Shown: positions 36,616 through 45,319, numbered from the stretch's first letter. The stretch is 64,000 nt of DNA from Flavobacteriales bacterium (GCA_947462255.1 CANHOA010000001.1:1-64000), one strand, 5' to 3'. The notes: generated by a model from the sequence alone, not told the origin. Program-made: numbers and translations.

Positions 36616-38064
36616 TTAACCAACACTCCCTTCTAAGCTAATCGTTAATAATTTTTGTGCTTCAACCGCAAATTCCATTGGTAATTGGTTCAATACTTCT
36701 TTACAATACCCATTAACAATCAAACCAATCGCTTTTTCTTCACTTATCCCTCTTTGCTTACAATAGAATAGTTGATCTTCTCCTATTTTTGAGGTAGTAG
36801 CTTCGTGCTCAATTTTAGCTGAGTTGTTCTTACACTCAATGTATGGAAAAGTATGGGCGCCGCATTCACTCGACATTAAAAGTGAATCACATTGCGAAAA
36901 ATTTCGCGCATTATGGGCATTTTTATGAATTTGTACTAAACCACGATACGAATTTTGAGATTTCCCTGCCGATATCCCTTTAGATATAATAGTGGATTTG
37001 GTGTTTTTGCCCAGGTGAATCATTTTGGTACCCGTATCTGCTTGCTGATAATTATTGGTAACAGCAACGGAGTAAAATTCACCAACTGAATTATCTCCTT
37101 TTAAAATACAAGAAGGATATTTCCAGGTTACGGCAGAGCCTGTTTCTACCTGTGTCCATGAAATCTTAGCATTTTTTTCACACACTCCCCTTTTGGTTAC
37201 AAAATTAAAAATGCCTCCTAATCCGTTTTTATCTCCCGGATACCAATTTTGAACAGTTGAATATTTTATTTCGGCATTCTCCAATGCAATTAATTCTACA
37301 ACGGCTGCATGCAATTGATTCTCATCACGTTGCGGTGCTGTACATCCTTCTAAGTAAGAAACATAAGAGCCTTCATCTGCAATAACAAGGGTTCGTTCAA
37401 ATTGTCCGGTACCACCAGCGTTAATTCTGAAATACGTTGAAAGCTCCATTGGACAACGAACACCTTTCGGAATATAGCAGAAAGATCCATCGGTAAAGAC
37501 TGCAGCATTTAGCGTTGCATAATAATTATCTTGGGTAGGAACAACCGAACCCATGTATTTCTTTACTAATTCAGGATGATTTTGAACAGCATCAGAGAAA
37601 GAACAAAAGATAATACCTAACTCACCCAACTTTTCTTTAAACGAAGTAGCAACAGAAACAGAATCCATTACAAAATCAACTGCTACACCGGTTAAGCGCT
37701 GCTGTTCCTCCATCGATATTCCTAACTTGGTCATCGTAGCTTTCATCTCAGGATCAACATCATCCCAGGACTCGTATTTTTTTGTTTGTTTCGGAGCTGA
37801 ATAATAGGCAATCGATTGGAAATCAGGTTTTTTATACTTCACATGAGCCCAAGAGGGTTCATTCATCGTTGACCATATTGCTAAGGCATTTAGGCGATAA
37901 TCTAGCATCCATTGAGGCTCCTCTTTTTTTGAGGATATCAATCGAACAATATCTTCATTAAGTCCAATAGGAATAGTATCGGTATCTATATCACTAACAA
38001 AACCAAATTTATATTCTTGATCTTTGAGTTCTTTCGCTAAATCGTCTTCGGTATAATTTGCCAT
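36616..38064 (-). CDS. sufB: Fe-S cluster assembly protein SufB
   Basis: A 482-residue scaffold on which Fe-S clusters are built. Family landmarks: [40 protein letters not shown], and the C-terminal [20 protein letters not shown] and [20 protein letters not shown]. The Cys in EGCTAP and in the C-terminal block are those conserved in the family. Starts 19 bases after sufA on the same strand. Confidence 0.96.
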   Translation of the reverse strand: MANYTEDDLAKELKDQEYKFGFVSDIDTDTIPIGLNEDIVRLISSKKEEPQWMLDYRLNALAIWSTMNEPSWAHVKYKKPDFQSIAYYSAPKQTKKYESWDDVDPEMKATMTKLGISMEEQQRLTGVAVDFVMDSVSVATSFKEKLGELGIIFCSFSDAVQNHPELVKKYMGSVVPTQDNYYATLNAAVFTDGSFCYIPKGVRCPMELSTYFRINAGGTGQFERTLVIADEGSYVSYLEGCTAPQRDENQLHAAVVELIALENAEIKYSTVQNWYPGDKNGLGGIFNFVTKRGVCEKNAKISWTQVETGSAVTWKYPSCILKGDNSVGEFYSVAVTNNYQQADTGTKMIHLGKNTKSTIISKGISAGKSQNSYRGLVQIHKNAHNARNFSQCDSLLMSSECGAHTFPYIECKNNSAKIEHEATTSKIGEDQLFYCKQRGISEEKAIGLIVNGYCKEVLNQLPMEFAVEAQKLLTISLEGSVG

Positions 38065-38083
38065 TTGTTCAGTTCAATTGTAT

Positions 38084-38407
38084 TTAAACAGAGAAAGATT
38101 CTCCACAACCACAAGTCCGATCGGCATTTGGATTTTTAAATATAAAGCCCTTTCCGTTTAATCCTCCTGAAAAATCTAATACTGTACCTATCAAATACAA
38201 ATAACTTTTTTTATCCACGACAACCGTTACACCGTTGTCTTCGATATTTGTGTCACCTTCTAATTTTTGGTTGTCAAAAGTAAGTTGATACATTAAACCT
38301 GAGCACCCACCACCTTGAACTCCAACGCGAATAAAGTATCCCGCTTTTCCATCTTCTTCCATTAATCTAATGGCTTGGTTTTTAGCTTGATCAGTAACAG
38401 TTATCAT
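38084..38407 (-). CDS. sufA: HesB/IscA-family Fe-S carrier (SufA)
   Basis: A 107-residue A-type carrier that receives clusters from SufBCD and hands them to target proteins. The three conserved Cys are present: one in GVQGGGCSGL and two in the C-terminal CGCG. It is the first gene of the sufA-sufB-sufC-sufD run. A promoter with good spacing lies at 38450-38480. No IscR/SufR-like regulator or sufS/sufE is next to it. Confidence 0.93.
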   Translation of the reverse strand: MITVTDQAKNQAIRLMEEDGKAGYFIRVGVQGGGCSGLMYQLTFDNQKLEGDTNIEDNGVTVVVDKKSYLYLIGTVLDFSGGLNGKGFIFKNPNADRTCGCGESFSV

Positions 38408-38449
38408 GTTTTTTATTTAGATTAATTATAAATAACAAATTATTCGATA

Positions 38450-38480
38450 CAAAAATACCACATTTACGGTATTGATACAA
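38450..38480 (-). promoter_or_regulatory. Promoter of the suf operon
   Basis: On the minus strand: TTG (38478-38480), 20 bases, then TATTTTTG (38450-38457), a perfect -7 element. The start codon is 43 bases downstream. A 12-base palindrome (AAACAATTGTTT, 38503-38514) lies about 20 bases further upstream and could be an operator for this promoter or for the divergent SDR gene. Confidence 0.55.
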
Positions 38481-38538
38481 GTAAATGTTAAACAAGTTTA
38501 GAAAACAATTGTTTGTAAAATAAAGAGAACTTATTCCT

Positions 38539-39201
38539 ATGAAGCATTTAATTATTGGCGGTAACAGCGGCATTGGCCAAGCGGTTGTTCAATTACTCGG
38601 CCCCTCAGACTGTCTTATATTTTCAAGAAGTGGTGGCGAAGGCATGGCACAGCACCAAACGATAAACGTTTTGACTGATGACCTCCCAGATCTTCCAGAT
38701 TTACAAAGCATTGTCTATTGTCCGGGCACGATACAATTAAAACCTTTTCACCGATTTACAGAAAGTGATTTTCTAAACGATCTACAAACCAATGTGATTG
38801 GTGCGATTAGAGTTTTACAATTTTACCATAAAACCCTCAAGGCAAATAATGGTAATGTTGTCTTATTTAGCACGATTGCTATTGCTCAGGGAATGAGTTT
38901 TCATTCTTCTATTGCCGTTTCAAAAGGAGCGGTTGAGGGGCTTATGAAAAGCTTGGCTGCTGAATGGGCGCCGAACGTTCGGGTAAATTGTGTCGCTCCA
39001 TCCTTAACGAATACACCTCTTGCACAAGACCTATTAAATACGGATCAAAAACGCGAAGGTGCAATCAATAGACATCCTTTAAAAAAAATTGGGGAACCCA
39101 TTGATATTGCTCAAGGCGTTAAATTTTTAATTGAAAACCAGTGGATAACCGGACAGATTATACACATTGACGGTGGACTTTCGAGCCTAAAAATTCTATA
39201 A
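38539..39201 (+). CDS. SDR-like protein lacking the catalytic Tyr
   Basis: A 220-residue short-chain dehydrogenase-like protein. The cofactor loop GGNSGIG (7-13) and the C-terminal IHIDGG are intact, and S111 fits the active-site Ser. Where the family has YxxxK, this protein has I125-A-V-S-K129, so the catalytic Tyr is missing. It may use another residue or may bind rather than reduce. The change lies in a well-aligned block (SSIAVSKGAVEGL) and is not a frameshift. I recall related Bacteroidota SDRs with the same replacement, but cannot check. It is divergent from the suf operon. Confidence 0.8.
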   Translation: MKHLIIGGNSGIGQAVVQLLGPSDCLIFSRSGGEGMAQHQTINVLTDDLPDLPDLQSIVYCPGTIQLKPFHRFTESDFLNDLQTNVIGAIRVLQFYHKTLKANNGNVVLFSTIAIAQGMSFHSSIAVSKGAVEGLMKSLAAEWAPNVRVNCVAPSLTNTPLAQDLLNTDQKREGAINRHPLKKIGEPIDIAQGVKFLIENQWITGQIIHIDGGLSSLKIL

Positions 39202-39226
39202 AAAAAAAGAGAACCGTAGCTCTCTT
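39199..39226 (-). terminator. Intrinsic terminator of the small secreted-protein gene
   Basis: Read on the minus strand: AAGAGA, an eight-base loop, TCTCTT, then a run of eight or more T. It lies 29 bases after the stop of the gene ending at 39255. The same stem lies just after the convergent SDR stop but lacks a T run in that direction. Confidence 0.65.
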
Positions 39227-39254
39227 AATAAAATAAGTAATCTAGACTTGGAGA

Positions 39255-39590
39255 TTATCTGCTTATTTCTATCGTTTTTGAGTAAAGAATGGTTTCATTT
39301 GATTTAAAAGTAATGGTATAAGTTCCATCAATTAAATCATTTAAATGAAGTTCTGTTGCTCCCATGACAGGGATTGTTGGCATATATTGTCCATTAGAAG
39401 ACGAAATTTCAATCATTTCAATTCGATTGTCACTCCAATTAATTCTAGCAGTGCCCTTTGCTGAATTAGCAACAACCTGAACTAAATCATCATAATTTCT
39501 TGTCTCATTACCTTGGTGAGAAAAACCAGTGGAGATGGTCAGTATTATTATAGCAACAAGTACTGACTTAATATTAAAAATTGTTTTCAT
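39255..39590 (-). CDS. Small secreted protein resembling an isolated T9SS sorting domain
   Basis: A 111-residue protein with a signal peptide (about 1-24) and a beta-rich body whose pattern follows a type A T9SS sorting domain: IEMIEISSSNGQYMP, then ATELHLNDLIDGTYTITFK, ending SKTIEISR. There is almost no cargo between signal and sorting-like domain. It could be a mini-protein fixed at the surface, a decoy for the sorting machinery, or a distant fold with similar strands. No neighbouring gene hints at function. The terminator at 39199-39226 is clear; a weak -7 box (GATATTTG) lies at 39614-39621. Confidence 0.65.
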   Translation of the reverse strand: MKTIFNIKSVLVAIIILTISTGFSHQGNETRNYDDLVQVVANSAKGTARINWSDNRIEMIEISSSNGQYMPTIPVMGATELHLNDLIDGTYTITFKSNETILYSKTIEISR

Positions 39591-40017
39591 GTTGTTTCTT
39601 TTTAGTTATTGAACAAATATCAATGAAAAAAAATGTTTGTGTATCTATTTGGTTTCTAACGTATTTAAATTACATAAGGTTACGTATGGTAATCTACGTG
39701 TAACTACGTAATTTATCTATAATCTTACCCCCGCGATAAAAAATTATAATTTTAACGCATCTAATATTCACAAAAAAGACACCTTCAGTCATTTAGTAAG
39801 ATGAATTAATTTGGCGAATTTATATTTACTATGAAATAAGGAGAAAAGACAGGGCTCTTTATTATATTGAAAATTGATTTCTGCTTGGAGAGGCAGTTTT
39901 TTCTAGTTTTAGTAATTCGTTCAATTTTTTAAACAACAATATAATAAACCCCTGTTCTTTATTCATGCCTTTCACATCAATGGGTGATATTTAAGATTAA
40001 AGGGCTTTGGCCTTTTT
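39591..40017. other. 427-base gap with no protein gene
   Basis: The stretch between the small secreted protein and the cyclase (both minus) has no coding frame I can support. It contains the TACGT repeat cluster (39657-39710), a possible plus-strand promoter (TATATTTA, 39821-39828), a long inverted repeat (39845-39960) and a plus-strand terminator (39998-40019). Together these suggest a non-coding RNA on the plus strand. Confidence 0.5.
39657..39710. repeat. Cluster of TACGT-type repeats
   Basis: Within about 54 bases there are ACGTA near 39658, TACATA (39671-39676), TACGTA (39681-39686), TACGTG (39695-39700) and TACGTA (39705-39710), spaced 10-14 bases. GTTACGTA and ACGTGTAAC also form an imperfect inverted repeat. 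The cluster lies 40-120 bases upstream of the small secreted-protein gene and about 110 bases before the RNA candidate, so it could be an operator for either. Confidence 0.35.
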
Positions 40018-40019
40018 TT
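39835..40019 (+). ncRNA. Candidate structured RNA with terminator
   Basis: A long imperfect inverted repeat pairs 39845-39869 with 39937-39960: 12 unbroken pairs, a small 3-by-1 internal loop, then about 10 more pairs with one bulge. Inside, AAAATTGA (39870-39877) pairs with TCAATTTT (39921-39928), and CTGC...GCAG (39881-39896) forms a hairpin. A TATATTTA box at 39821-39828 would place the 5' end near 39835, and an AAAGG/CCTTT hairpin followed by seven T ends the plus strand near 40019, where no plus-strand gene needs a terminator. The predicted RNA is about 185 bases. Length recalls 6S RNA, but the closing stem lies too far from the 3' end to claim it. The class is unknown. Confidence 0.4.
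39998..40019 (+). terminator. Plus-strand intrinsic terminator
   Basis: AAAGG, a seven-base loop, CCTTT, then more T (seven in all). It is oriented for a plus-strand transcript although the flanking genes are on the minus strand. It overlaps the stop of the cyclase gene. This supports a plus-strand RNA from the gap. Confidence 0.55.
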
Positions 40020-40755
40020 AGTTTATAGTCGAAATGGCGTACAATACTGGTCGACTTGGGCTAGCATCATTTTCAAATGGCGCTAATTGCAATTCAAGAA
40101 TATACTCACCATCTTGAGTAGCATCATCTACAAAGATCAATTCGGTTATCGTTCTATCCAAGCGATTGTTTTGAGGCACTTCCCAAAAACTATGGTGAAA
40201 AGCTAATTCGCCACCATCTTTTTCCTTATCAACAGAGGGTAAATCCAATAGTAAATGTTTTATACCATGTTCATTAAGCACTTTTATCCCTTCCAATGCC
40301 AAAAAAGGCGGATTTGTTTCGGCATAATTTTGTGTTATTTTTTGTTCACTATTTGGAGTCGTTCGAATAATCAATGCTTCAACATTTATTCCTTTTGGAA
40401 GACTCGGAATAGTGATTACCCTATCGCCGTTATCTTGTTCTTTTGGCTGTAAAGAAATCAATAGCGCTCGAAAAAAATAGGTTTTTAGCACTTTATTAAC
40501 TGAAAAGATTTCTTTCGTTATATGACCACAAGATTCTGTATGCGTACCATGTCCATGCGGATTAAACCAAATAGACCGAAAATTTACATCGCCTCCCTCT
40601 TCAACACTACCAAGGAATCCATTTTCTCTAACAACCTCCATTTTTGGGGGCGTCACATACCAAGCACTTAGGGTTTGATTTTCTGCTATTCCTATCGATA
40701 AATCAATGGGAAAGTCAGTTTCAATAAATTCCTTTTCGTTTAAATAGAAGCGCAT
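40018..40755 (-). CDS. Cyclase family protein (kynurenine-formamidase-like fold)
   Basis: A 245-residue metal-dependent hydrolase-like protein. The family motif HGHGTHTESCGH (about 67-78) corresponds to HxGTHxDxxxH, with Glu in place of the usual Asp. Related enzymes open amide or ester bonds, such as N-formylkynurenine. No tryptophan-degradation gene is near, so the substrate is open. I choose the ATG at 40755; the promoter box at 40762-40769 lies inside any longer frame from 40773, which rules that start out. Confidence 0.8.
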   Translation of the reverse strand: MRFYLNEKEFIETDFPIDLSIGIAENQTLSAWYVTPPKMEVVRENGFLGSVEEGGDVNFRSIWFNPHGHGTHTESCGHITKEIFSVNKVLKTYFFRALLISLQPKEQDNGDRVITIPSLPKGINVEALIIRTTPNSEQKITQNYAETNPPFLALEGIKVLNEHGIKHLLLDLPSVDKEKDGGELAFHHSFWEVPQNNRLDRTITELIFVDDATQDGEYILELQLAPFENDASPSRPVLYAISTIN

Positions 40756-40761
40756 AAGGAT

Positions 40762-40793
40762 CAAATTTATCAATTCTGATTCATATAATTCAA
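40762..40793 (-). promoter_or_regulatory. Promoter of the cyclase gene
   Basis: On the minus strand TTG (40791-40793), 21 bases, then TAAATTTG (40762-40769), a perfect -7 element, six bases before the ATG at 40755. The leader would be a few bases at most. Confidence 0.55.
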
Positions 40794-40847
40794 TATCAAT
40801 TGTTGAAATTGTTGCTTAAGATTAAATAACAGCAAAAATATTGCACG

Positions 40848-40855
40848 TATCTTTG
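40848..40855 (+). promoter_or_regulatory. -7 element of glyS (leaderless spacing)
   Basis: TATCTTTG is a perfect TAnnTTTG match ending exactly four bases before the ATG of glyS at 40860, so the transcript should begin at the start codon. Confidence 0.5.
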
Positions 40856-40859
40856 GGGC

Positions 40860-42401
40860 ATGGAACATCAAGACACCTTAAAAGAGATTATTTCCCATTC
40901 AAAAGAATATGGATTTATTTTTCCATCATCTGAAATTTACGATGGATTAGCAGCCACTTATGATTATGGCCAACTCGGTGTTGAACTAAAAAACAACATG
41001 AAAGCATATTGGTGGAAAGCCATGGTTCAAATGCACAGTAACATTGTAGGAATTGACTCCGCTATCTTCATGCACCCATCCATTTGGAAAGCATCCGGAC
41101 ATGTTGATGCCTTTAATGATCCATTAATTGACAATAAAGATTCGAAAAAACGATACCGTGCAGATGTATTAATTGAGGAGCACATAGAAAAGATAAAAGT
41201 AAAAATCGAAAAAGAAGTTGAAAAAGGTCGCCAAAAATTCGGCGATAACTTTAATGAAACAACGTTTCGCGAAACGAATCCAAATATCCTTAGAAATGCA
41301 GGTAAGATTATTGAAATCGAATCTCAATTTAAAACCACTTTGTCAAATGATGATCTTGATGGTGTTAGGCAATTAATTATTGATCTTGAAATCGCTTGTC
41401 CAATTTCGGGTACTAAGAACTGGACAGAAGTTAGGCAGTTTAATTTAATGTTCTCAACGGAAATGGGTTCTGTTGCTGGTGATGCATCCACTATTTATTT
41501 GCGACCCGAAACCGCACAAGGGATTTTTGTTAATTTTTTAAATGTTCAAAAATCAGGAAGAATGAAAATCCCTTTTGGGATTGCTCAAATAGGAAAAGCA
41601 TTTAGAAATGAAATAGTAGCTCGGCAATTTATTTTTCGAATGAGAGAGTTTGAACAAATGGAAATGCAGTTTTTTGTGAGTCCTGGCGATGAAATTAAAT
41701 GGTATGAATACTGGAAAAGCGCAAGAGAAAAGTGGCATAAAGCATTGCATTTAGGCGATCATAATTATCGATTTCACGACCATATCAAACTAGCTCATTA
41801 TGCCAATGCAGCCAGTGACATCGAATTTAATTTCCCTATGGGTTTCAAAGAATTGGAAGGCATACATTCCCGAACTGATTTTGATTTGAAGCAACACGAA
41901 ACCTTCTCAGGCAAAAAACTACACTACTTTGATACGGCTACAAACGAAAGCTATGTGCCTTATGTAGTAGAAACATCCGTTGGGCTAGATCGTATGTTTT
42001 TGTCCGTTTTAAGCGCTTCCTACAAAAATGAAACCCTTGAAGATGGAACGACTAGGATTGTATTAACCATTCCTCCTGCGTTAGCCCCGTTTAAGGTAGC
42101 CATTCTACCTTTGATAAAAAAAGATGGTCTTCCTGAAAAAGCAAGGGAAATTGTTAGCGATTTACAATATGATTTTGCCGTACAATATGATGAAAAAGAT
42201 TCCATTGGAAAGCGTTATAGAAGACAAGATGCTATCGGCACACCTTATGCAATAACTATTGACCACCAAAGCCTCGAAGATAATACAGTTACCATAAGAG
42301 ATCGCGACACAATGAAACAAGAACGTATTCAATTAAGTGAAATTCATGCGTTCTTATTAGCGAAAACAGGTTGGAAAGAACTACTAGGAAAGTTAAAGTA
42401 A
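40860..42401 (+). CDS. glyS: Glycyl-tRNA synthetase, single-chain type
   Basis: A 513-residue class II synthetase of the dimeric kind that charges tRNA-Gly. Motifs: EYGFIFPSSEIYDGLAATYD at the start, the long insertion DVLIEEHIEKIKVKIEKEVE, motif 2 (FRNEIVARQFIFRMREFEQM, with EMQFFV) and motif 3 (VVETSVGLDRMFLSVL). The anticodon-binding domain occupies about 410-505. Length is normal. The next gene begins three bases after the stop. Confidence 0.96.
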   Translation: MEHQDTLKEIISHSKEYGFIFPSSEIYDGLAATYDYGQLGVELKNNMKAYWWKAMVQMHSNIVGIDSAIFMHPSIWKASGHVDAFNDPLIDNKDSKKRYRADVLIEEHIEKIKVKIEKEVEKGRQKFGDNFNETTFRETNPNILRNAGKIIEIESQFKTTLSNDDLDGVRQLIIDLEIACPISGTKNWTEVRQFNLMFSTEMGSVAGDASTIYLRPETAQGIFVNFLNVQKSGRMKIPFGIAQIGKAFRNEIVARQFIFRMREFEQMEMQFFVSPGDEIKWYEYWKSAREKWHKALHLGDHNYRFHDHIKLAHYANAASDIEFNFPMGFKELEGIHSRTDFDLKQHETFSGKKLHYFDTATNESYVPYVVETSVGLDRMFLSVLSASYKNETLEDGTTRIVLTIPPALAPFKVAILPLIKKDGLPEKAREIVSDLQYDFAVQYDEKDSIGKRYRRQDAIGTPYAITIDHQSLEDNTVTIRDRDTMKQERIQLSEIHAFLLAKTGWKELLGKLK

Positions 42402-42404
42402 GCC

Positions 42405-43271
42405 TTGAAATACCTACTGTTACTTTTTTTGATTATTCCCAGTCTATCTTTCAGCCAATTCTTGATTAATAAGGAAGGGCAGGCCTTTACTCAAGTTCCC
42501 TTTTTTAACCATGCATTTGTCAAAGCCTTAAAAATAGCTGAGTTAAAAGGTTCTGTTTCCTTTAAAAAAAAATTTGATGTAATCCAAACTACAGCAGATT
42601 GGTTGAATTACCACTTTGACACGCTTGGATATTTAATACAAATTGAAGAAGTCAAAAAAGTGGGCGAGAAATACGATACAAGTAACATCTTCTATAGCTA
42701 TGATCTATTTCATCAGCTAACTCAAATTAAAAATAAAGTAGCAGACCCTTGGATAACAACACAATTTTCGTTTGATTCAAGCGGAAGGATTAATCAAGAA
42801 ATACAATATCAAGAAGCAAGCGCGGGAAAGCCTATTTTACTTAAATGGGAAACGATTAAAAGTATTCCTTTAGAAAACGGTATGTTAAAAAAAATTTACA
42901 ATGAAAATAATATTGAATTCAAAGAACAAACCTTTCTAACCCTTAAAAATGATGAGGAAACAGAAGAAATAGAAAGGTGGACACTAGGATTTGAACAGGT
43001 TAAAAAAAAGCAGTTTTTTACAAATAATCGCTTAGTCGAGCGTTCAATTTTTATTAATGATGATAGCCTAGCACAAGTACGTGAAGTATTTTCTTATGAT
43101 AATGAGGGAGAGTTGATTTCCAAAAAACTGATGCAAAATGGTGAAAGCATACAAGAATGGCAAATCATTTATGATACGAAAAGCAAGGTTTTATCTGCTG
43201 TACTTATCTTAGATGAAAAGACAGGTACCCTTAAAATTTTAAGGTATACTGTAATAAAACACGATAATTAA
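42405..43271 (+). CDS. Secreted protein of unknown function
   Basis: A 288-residue protein with a signal peptide (about 1-17, ending SFSQ) and a mature part of repeated beta strands (SYDLFHQLTQIKNKVADPWI, SFDSSGRINQEIQYQEAS, SYDNEGELISKKLMQNGE) that vaguely resemble YD-type repeats. I do not recognise a family. The start is TTG at 42405, three bases after the glyS stop, giving MKYLLLLF; no ATG gives a signal peptide. Co-transcribed with glyS. Confidence 0.65.
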   Translation: MKYLLLLFLIIPSLSFSQFLINKEGQAFTQVPFFNHAFVKALKIAELKGSVSFKKKFDVIQTTADWLNYHFDTLGYLIQIEEVKKVGEKYDTSNIFYSYDLFHQLTQIKNKVADPWITTQFSFDSSGRINQEIQYQEASAGKPILLKWETIKSIPLENGMLKKIYNENNIEFKEQTFLTLKNDEETEEIERWTLGFEQVKKKQFFTNNRLVERSIFINDDSLAQVREVFSYDNEGELISKKLMQNGESIQEWQIIYDTKSKVLSAVLILDEKTGTLKILRYTVIKHDN

Positions 43272-43275
43272 TTAT

Positions 43276-43386
43276 TCAACGATCCTTTTTAAATAAGTTT
43301 ATCACGAAAATGATCATGACTAAGAGAATCAAACTCCCAAAAAAATAAAAGAATATTGACATGTCTGTATTTGCTAATGCATTCAT
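43276..43386 (-). CDS. Possible 36-residue single-helix membrane peptide
   Basis: A minus-strand frame with ATG at 43386 and TGA at 43276-43278. The product has a polar N-terminus (MNALANTDMS), one hydrophobic helix (about 10-31, FFYFFGSLILLVMIIFVINL) and a basic end (FKKDR). Such peptides are often subunits of respiratory complexes or safety-valve proteins, but there is no matching neighbour. It fills most of the first 115 bases of a 302-base gap that is otherwise empty except for the aspS promoter. Chance remains possible in AT-rich DNA. Confidence 0.4.
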   Translation of the reverse strand: MNALANTDMSIFFYFFGSLILLVMIIFVINLFKKDR

Positions 43387-43549
43387 AACAGCGTATTTTA
43401 TTTTCTAATGTATTGAAAGTTAACTTATTGTTAAATACCAATGAACAAGTCGGCCATTTCAACTATTTGATATTAGTTCTAATTGAATATTTTATAATCG
43501 AGTGTTGAAATAATCCAATATTACAATTAGTCAAACGGCGATAATTGTT

Positions 43550-43557
43550 TATTTTTG
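43550..43557 (+). promoter_or_regulatory. -7 element of the aspS operon
   Basis: TATTTTTG is a perfect TAnnTTTG match 16 bases before the aspS ATG. A TTAG lies near the expected -33 position (43527). Confidence 0.45.
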
Positions 43558-43573
43558 CTAAAAGAAATATAAA

Positions 43574-45319
43574 ATGTTTAGAACGCATACGTGTGGTGAG
43601 CTCAAGATTGATTCAGTCGGTAAAGCTGTGGTTTTAGCTGGATGGGTTCAGCGCTCTAGGGACCTTGGAGGAATGACATTCATTGACTTAAGGGATCGTT
43701 ATGGTATCACCCAACTCGCTTTTAATGTGGACCAAAATCCAAGTTTAGCGCAACAAGCTGGAAAGTTAGGGAGAGAGTATGTTATTCAGGTATCGGGAAC
43801 AGTGGTGGAGCGGAGCAGTAAAAACAAAAATATGCCAACTGGCGATATCGAACTAGTTGTTGACAAGCTTGAAATACTCAATGCTGCTAAGCTTCCCCCT
43901 TTTACGATAGAGGATGTTACGGATGGTGGAGATGAAATACGCATGCAATACCGATACTTAGATCTACGAAGGAATCCTGTTCAAGAAAAATTATTTTTAC
44001 GACACAAGGTAGCCTTAGAAACACGTAATTACCTCGATAAGCAAGGTTTTTTAGATGTGGAAACGCCGGTTTTAATCAAATCAACTCCTGAAGGAGCAAG
44101 AGATTTTGTGGTACCAAGTAGAATGAATCAAGGGCTATTTTATGCCTTACCACAATCGCCACAGACCTTTAAGCAATTATTAATGGTGTCAGGAATTGAC
44201 CGGTATTATCAAATTGTCAAATGCTTTCGAGATGAAGATTTAAGGGCCGATAGGCAGCCTGAATTTACGCAAATCGATTGCGAGATGTCCTTTGTCGAAC
44301 AAAATGATATTCTTGAAACATTTGAAGGCTTAATCAAACATGTTTTCATGAAGGTTAAAAATATTGATTTCTTAGAAGATTTCCCGAGAATCACTTATCA
44401 AGAAGCAATGGAAAAGTTCGGTTCTGACAAACCCGATATGCGTTTCGAAATGGAATTTGTAGATTTTACTGTAATGGCACAGGGAAAGGGATTTCCAGTT
44501 TTTGATGACGCTAAATCAATACTTGCTATAAACGTTGCAGGTTGCGCAGATTACACAAGAAAACAACTTGACGAATTAACGGAATGGGTGAAACGGCCTC
44601 AGATTGGTGCAAAAGGATTAATCTATGCCAAATACAATCAAGACGGAACCATAAAATCGTCGGTCGATAAATTCTATGACGAAGCTGCATTAAAAGACTG
44701 GATGATCGCAGCAAAAGCTAAACCAGGCGATTTGTTATTCTTACTTTGTGGCGAATTAGAAAAGACAAGAAAGCAACTTGGTGAATTACGTTTATACCTC
44801 GCGGATTTATTAGGACTAAGAAACCCTTCGGTTTTCAAACCTGTTTGGGTAACTGATTTTCCGTTGTTGGAATGGGATGAAGACAATAAGCGTTTTCATG
44901 CCATGCACCATCCATTTACGTCTCCTAAACCAGAAGACATGCACTTAATCGATACCGATCCAGGAAAAGTGAGAGCAAACGCCTATGACTTAGCGATGAA
45001 CGGGGTTGAATTAGGTGGAGGCTCCATTCGAATTCATGACCGTGAATTGCAATCAAGAATGTTCGATTTATTAGGCTTCACAAAAGAAGAAGCGCAGGCA
45101 CAATTTGGCTTCCTAATGACGGCCTTTGAGTACGGCGCACCACCCCATGGGGGCTTAGCTTTTGGGCTTGATCGACTCGTGGCAACTCTGGGTGGATCAG
45201 AGTCGATTCGGGATTACATTGCCTTCCCAAAAAACAACAGTGGAAAAGACACTATGATTGATGCTCCTTCACCAATTAGTGCTGAACAATTAAAAGAATT
45301 AGGTGTTAAATTGACATGA
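43574..45319 (+). CDS. aspS: Aspartyl-tRNA synthetase
   Basis: A 581-residue class II synthetase. The OB-fold anticodon domain comes first ([34 protein letters not shown]), then motif 2 ([31 protein letters not shown]), the bacterial-type insertion (about 280-420) and motif 3 ([15 protein letters not shown]). Insertion length is that of bacterial AspRS. The stop overlaps the next gene (ATGA). The same frame is followed immediately by DUF3050. Confidence 0.97.
   Translation: MFRTHTCGELKIDSVGKAVVLAGWVQRSRDLGGMTFIDLRDRYGITQLAFNVDQNPSLAQQAGKLGREYVIQVSGTVVERSSKNKNMPTGDIELVVDKLEILNAAKLPPFTIEDVTDGGDEIRMQYRYLDLRRNPVQEKLFLRHKVALETRNYLDKQGFLDVETPVLIKSTPEGARDFVVPSRMNQGLFYALPQSPQTFKQLLMVSGIDRYYQIVKCFRDEDLRADRQPEFTQIDCEMSFVEQNDILETFEGLIKHVFMKVKNIDFLEDFPRITYQEAMEKFGSDKPDMRFEMEFVDFTVMAQGKGFPVFDDAKSILAINVAGCADYTRKQLDELTEWVKRPQIGAKGLIYAKYNQDGTIKSSVDKFYDEAALKDWMIAAKAKPGDLLFLLCGELEKTRKQLGELRLYLADLLGLRNPSVFKPVWVTDFPLLEWDEDNKRFHAMHHPFTSPKPEDMHLIDTDPGKVRANAYDLAMNGVELGGGSIRIHDRELQSRMFDLLGFTKEEAQAQFGFLMTAFEYGAPPHGGLAFGLDRLVATLGGSESIRDYIAFPKNNSGKDTMIDAPSPISAEQLKELGVKLT

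Noticed and set aside
38503-38514. AAACAATTGTTT palindrome as a defined operator
   Set aside because: A single short AT-rich palindrome between divergent genes; no second copy or known regulator supports it.
39835-40019. Naming the structured element 6S RNA
   Set aside because: Length is right but the closing helix does not join the two ends and there is no clear central bubble; the class is left open.
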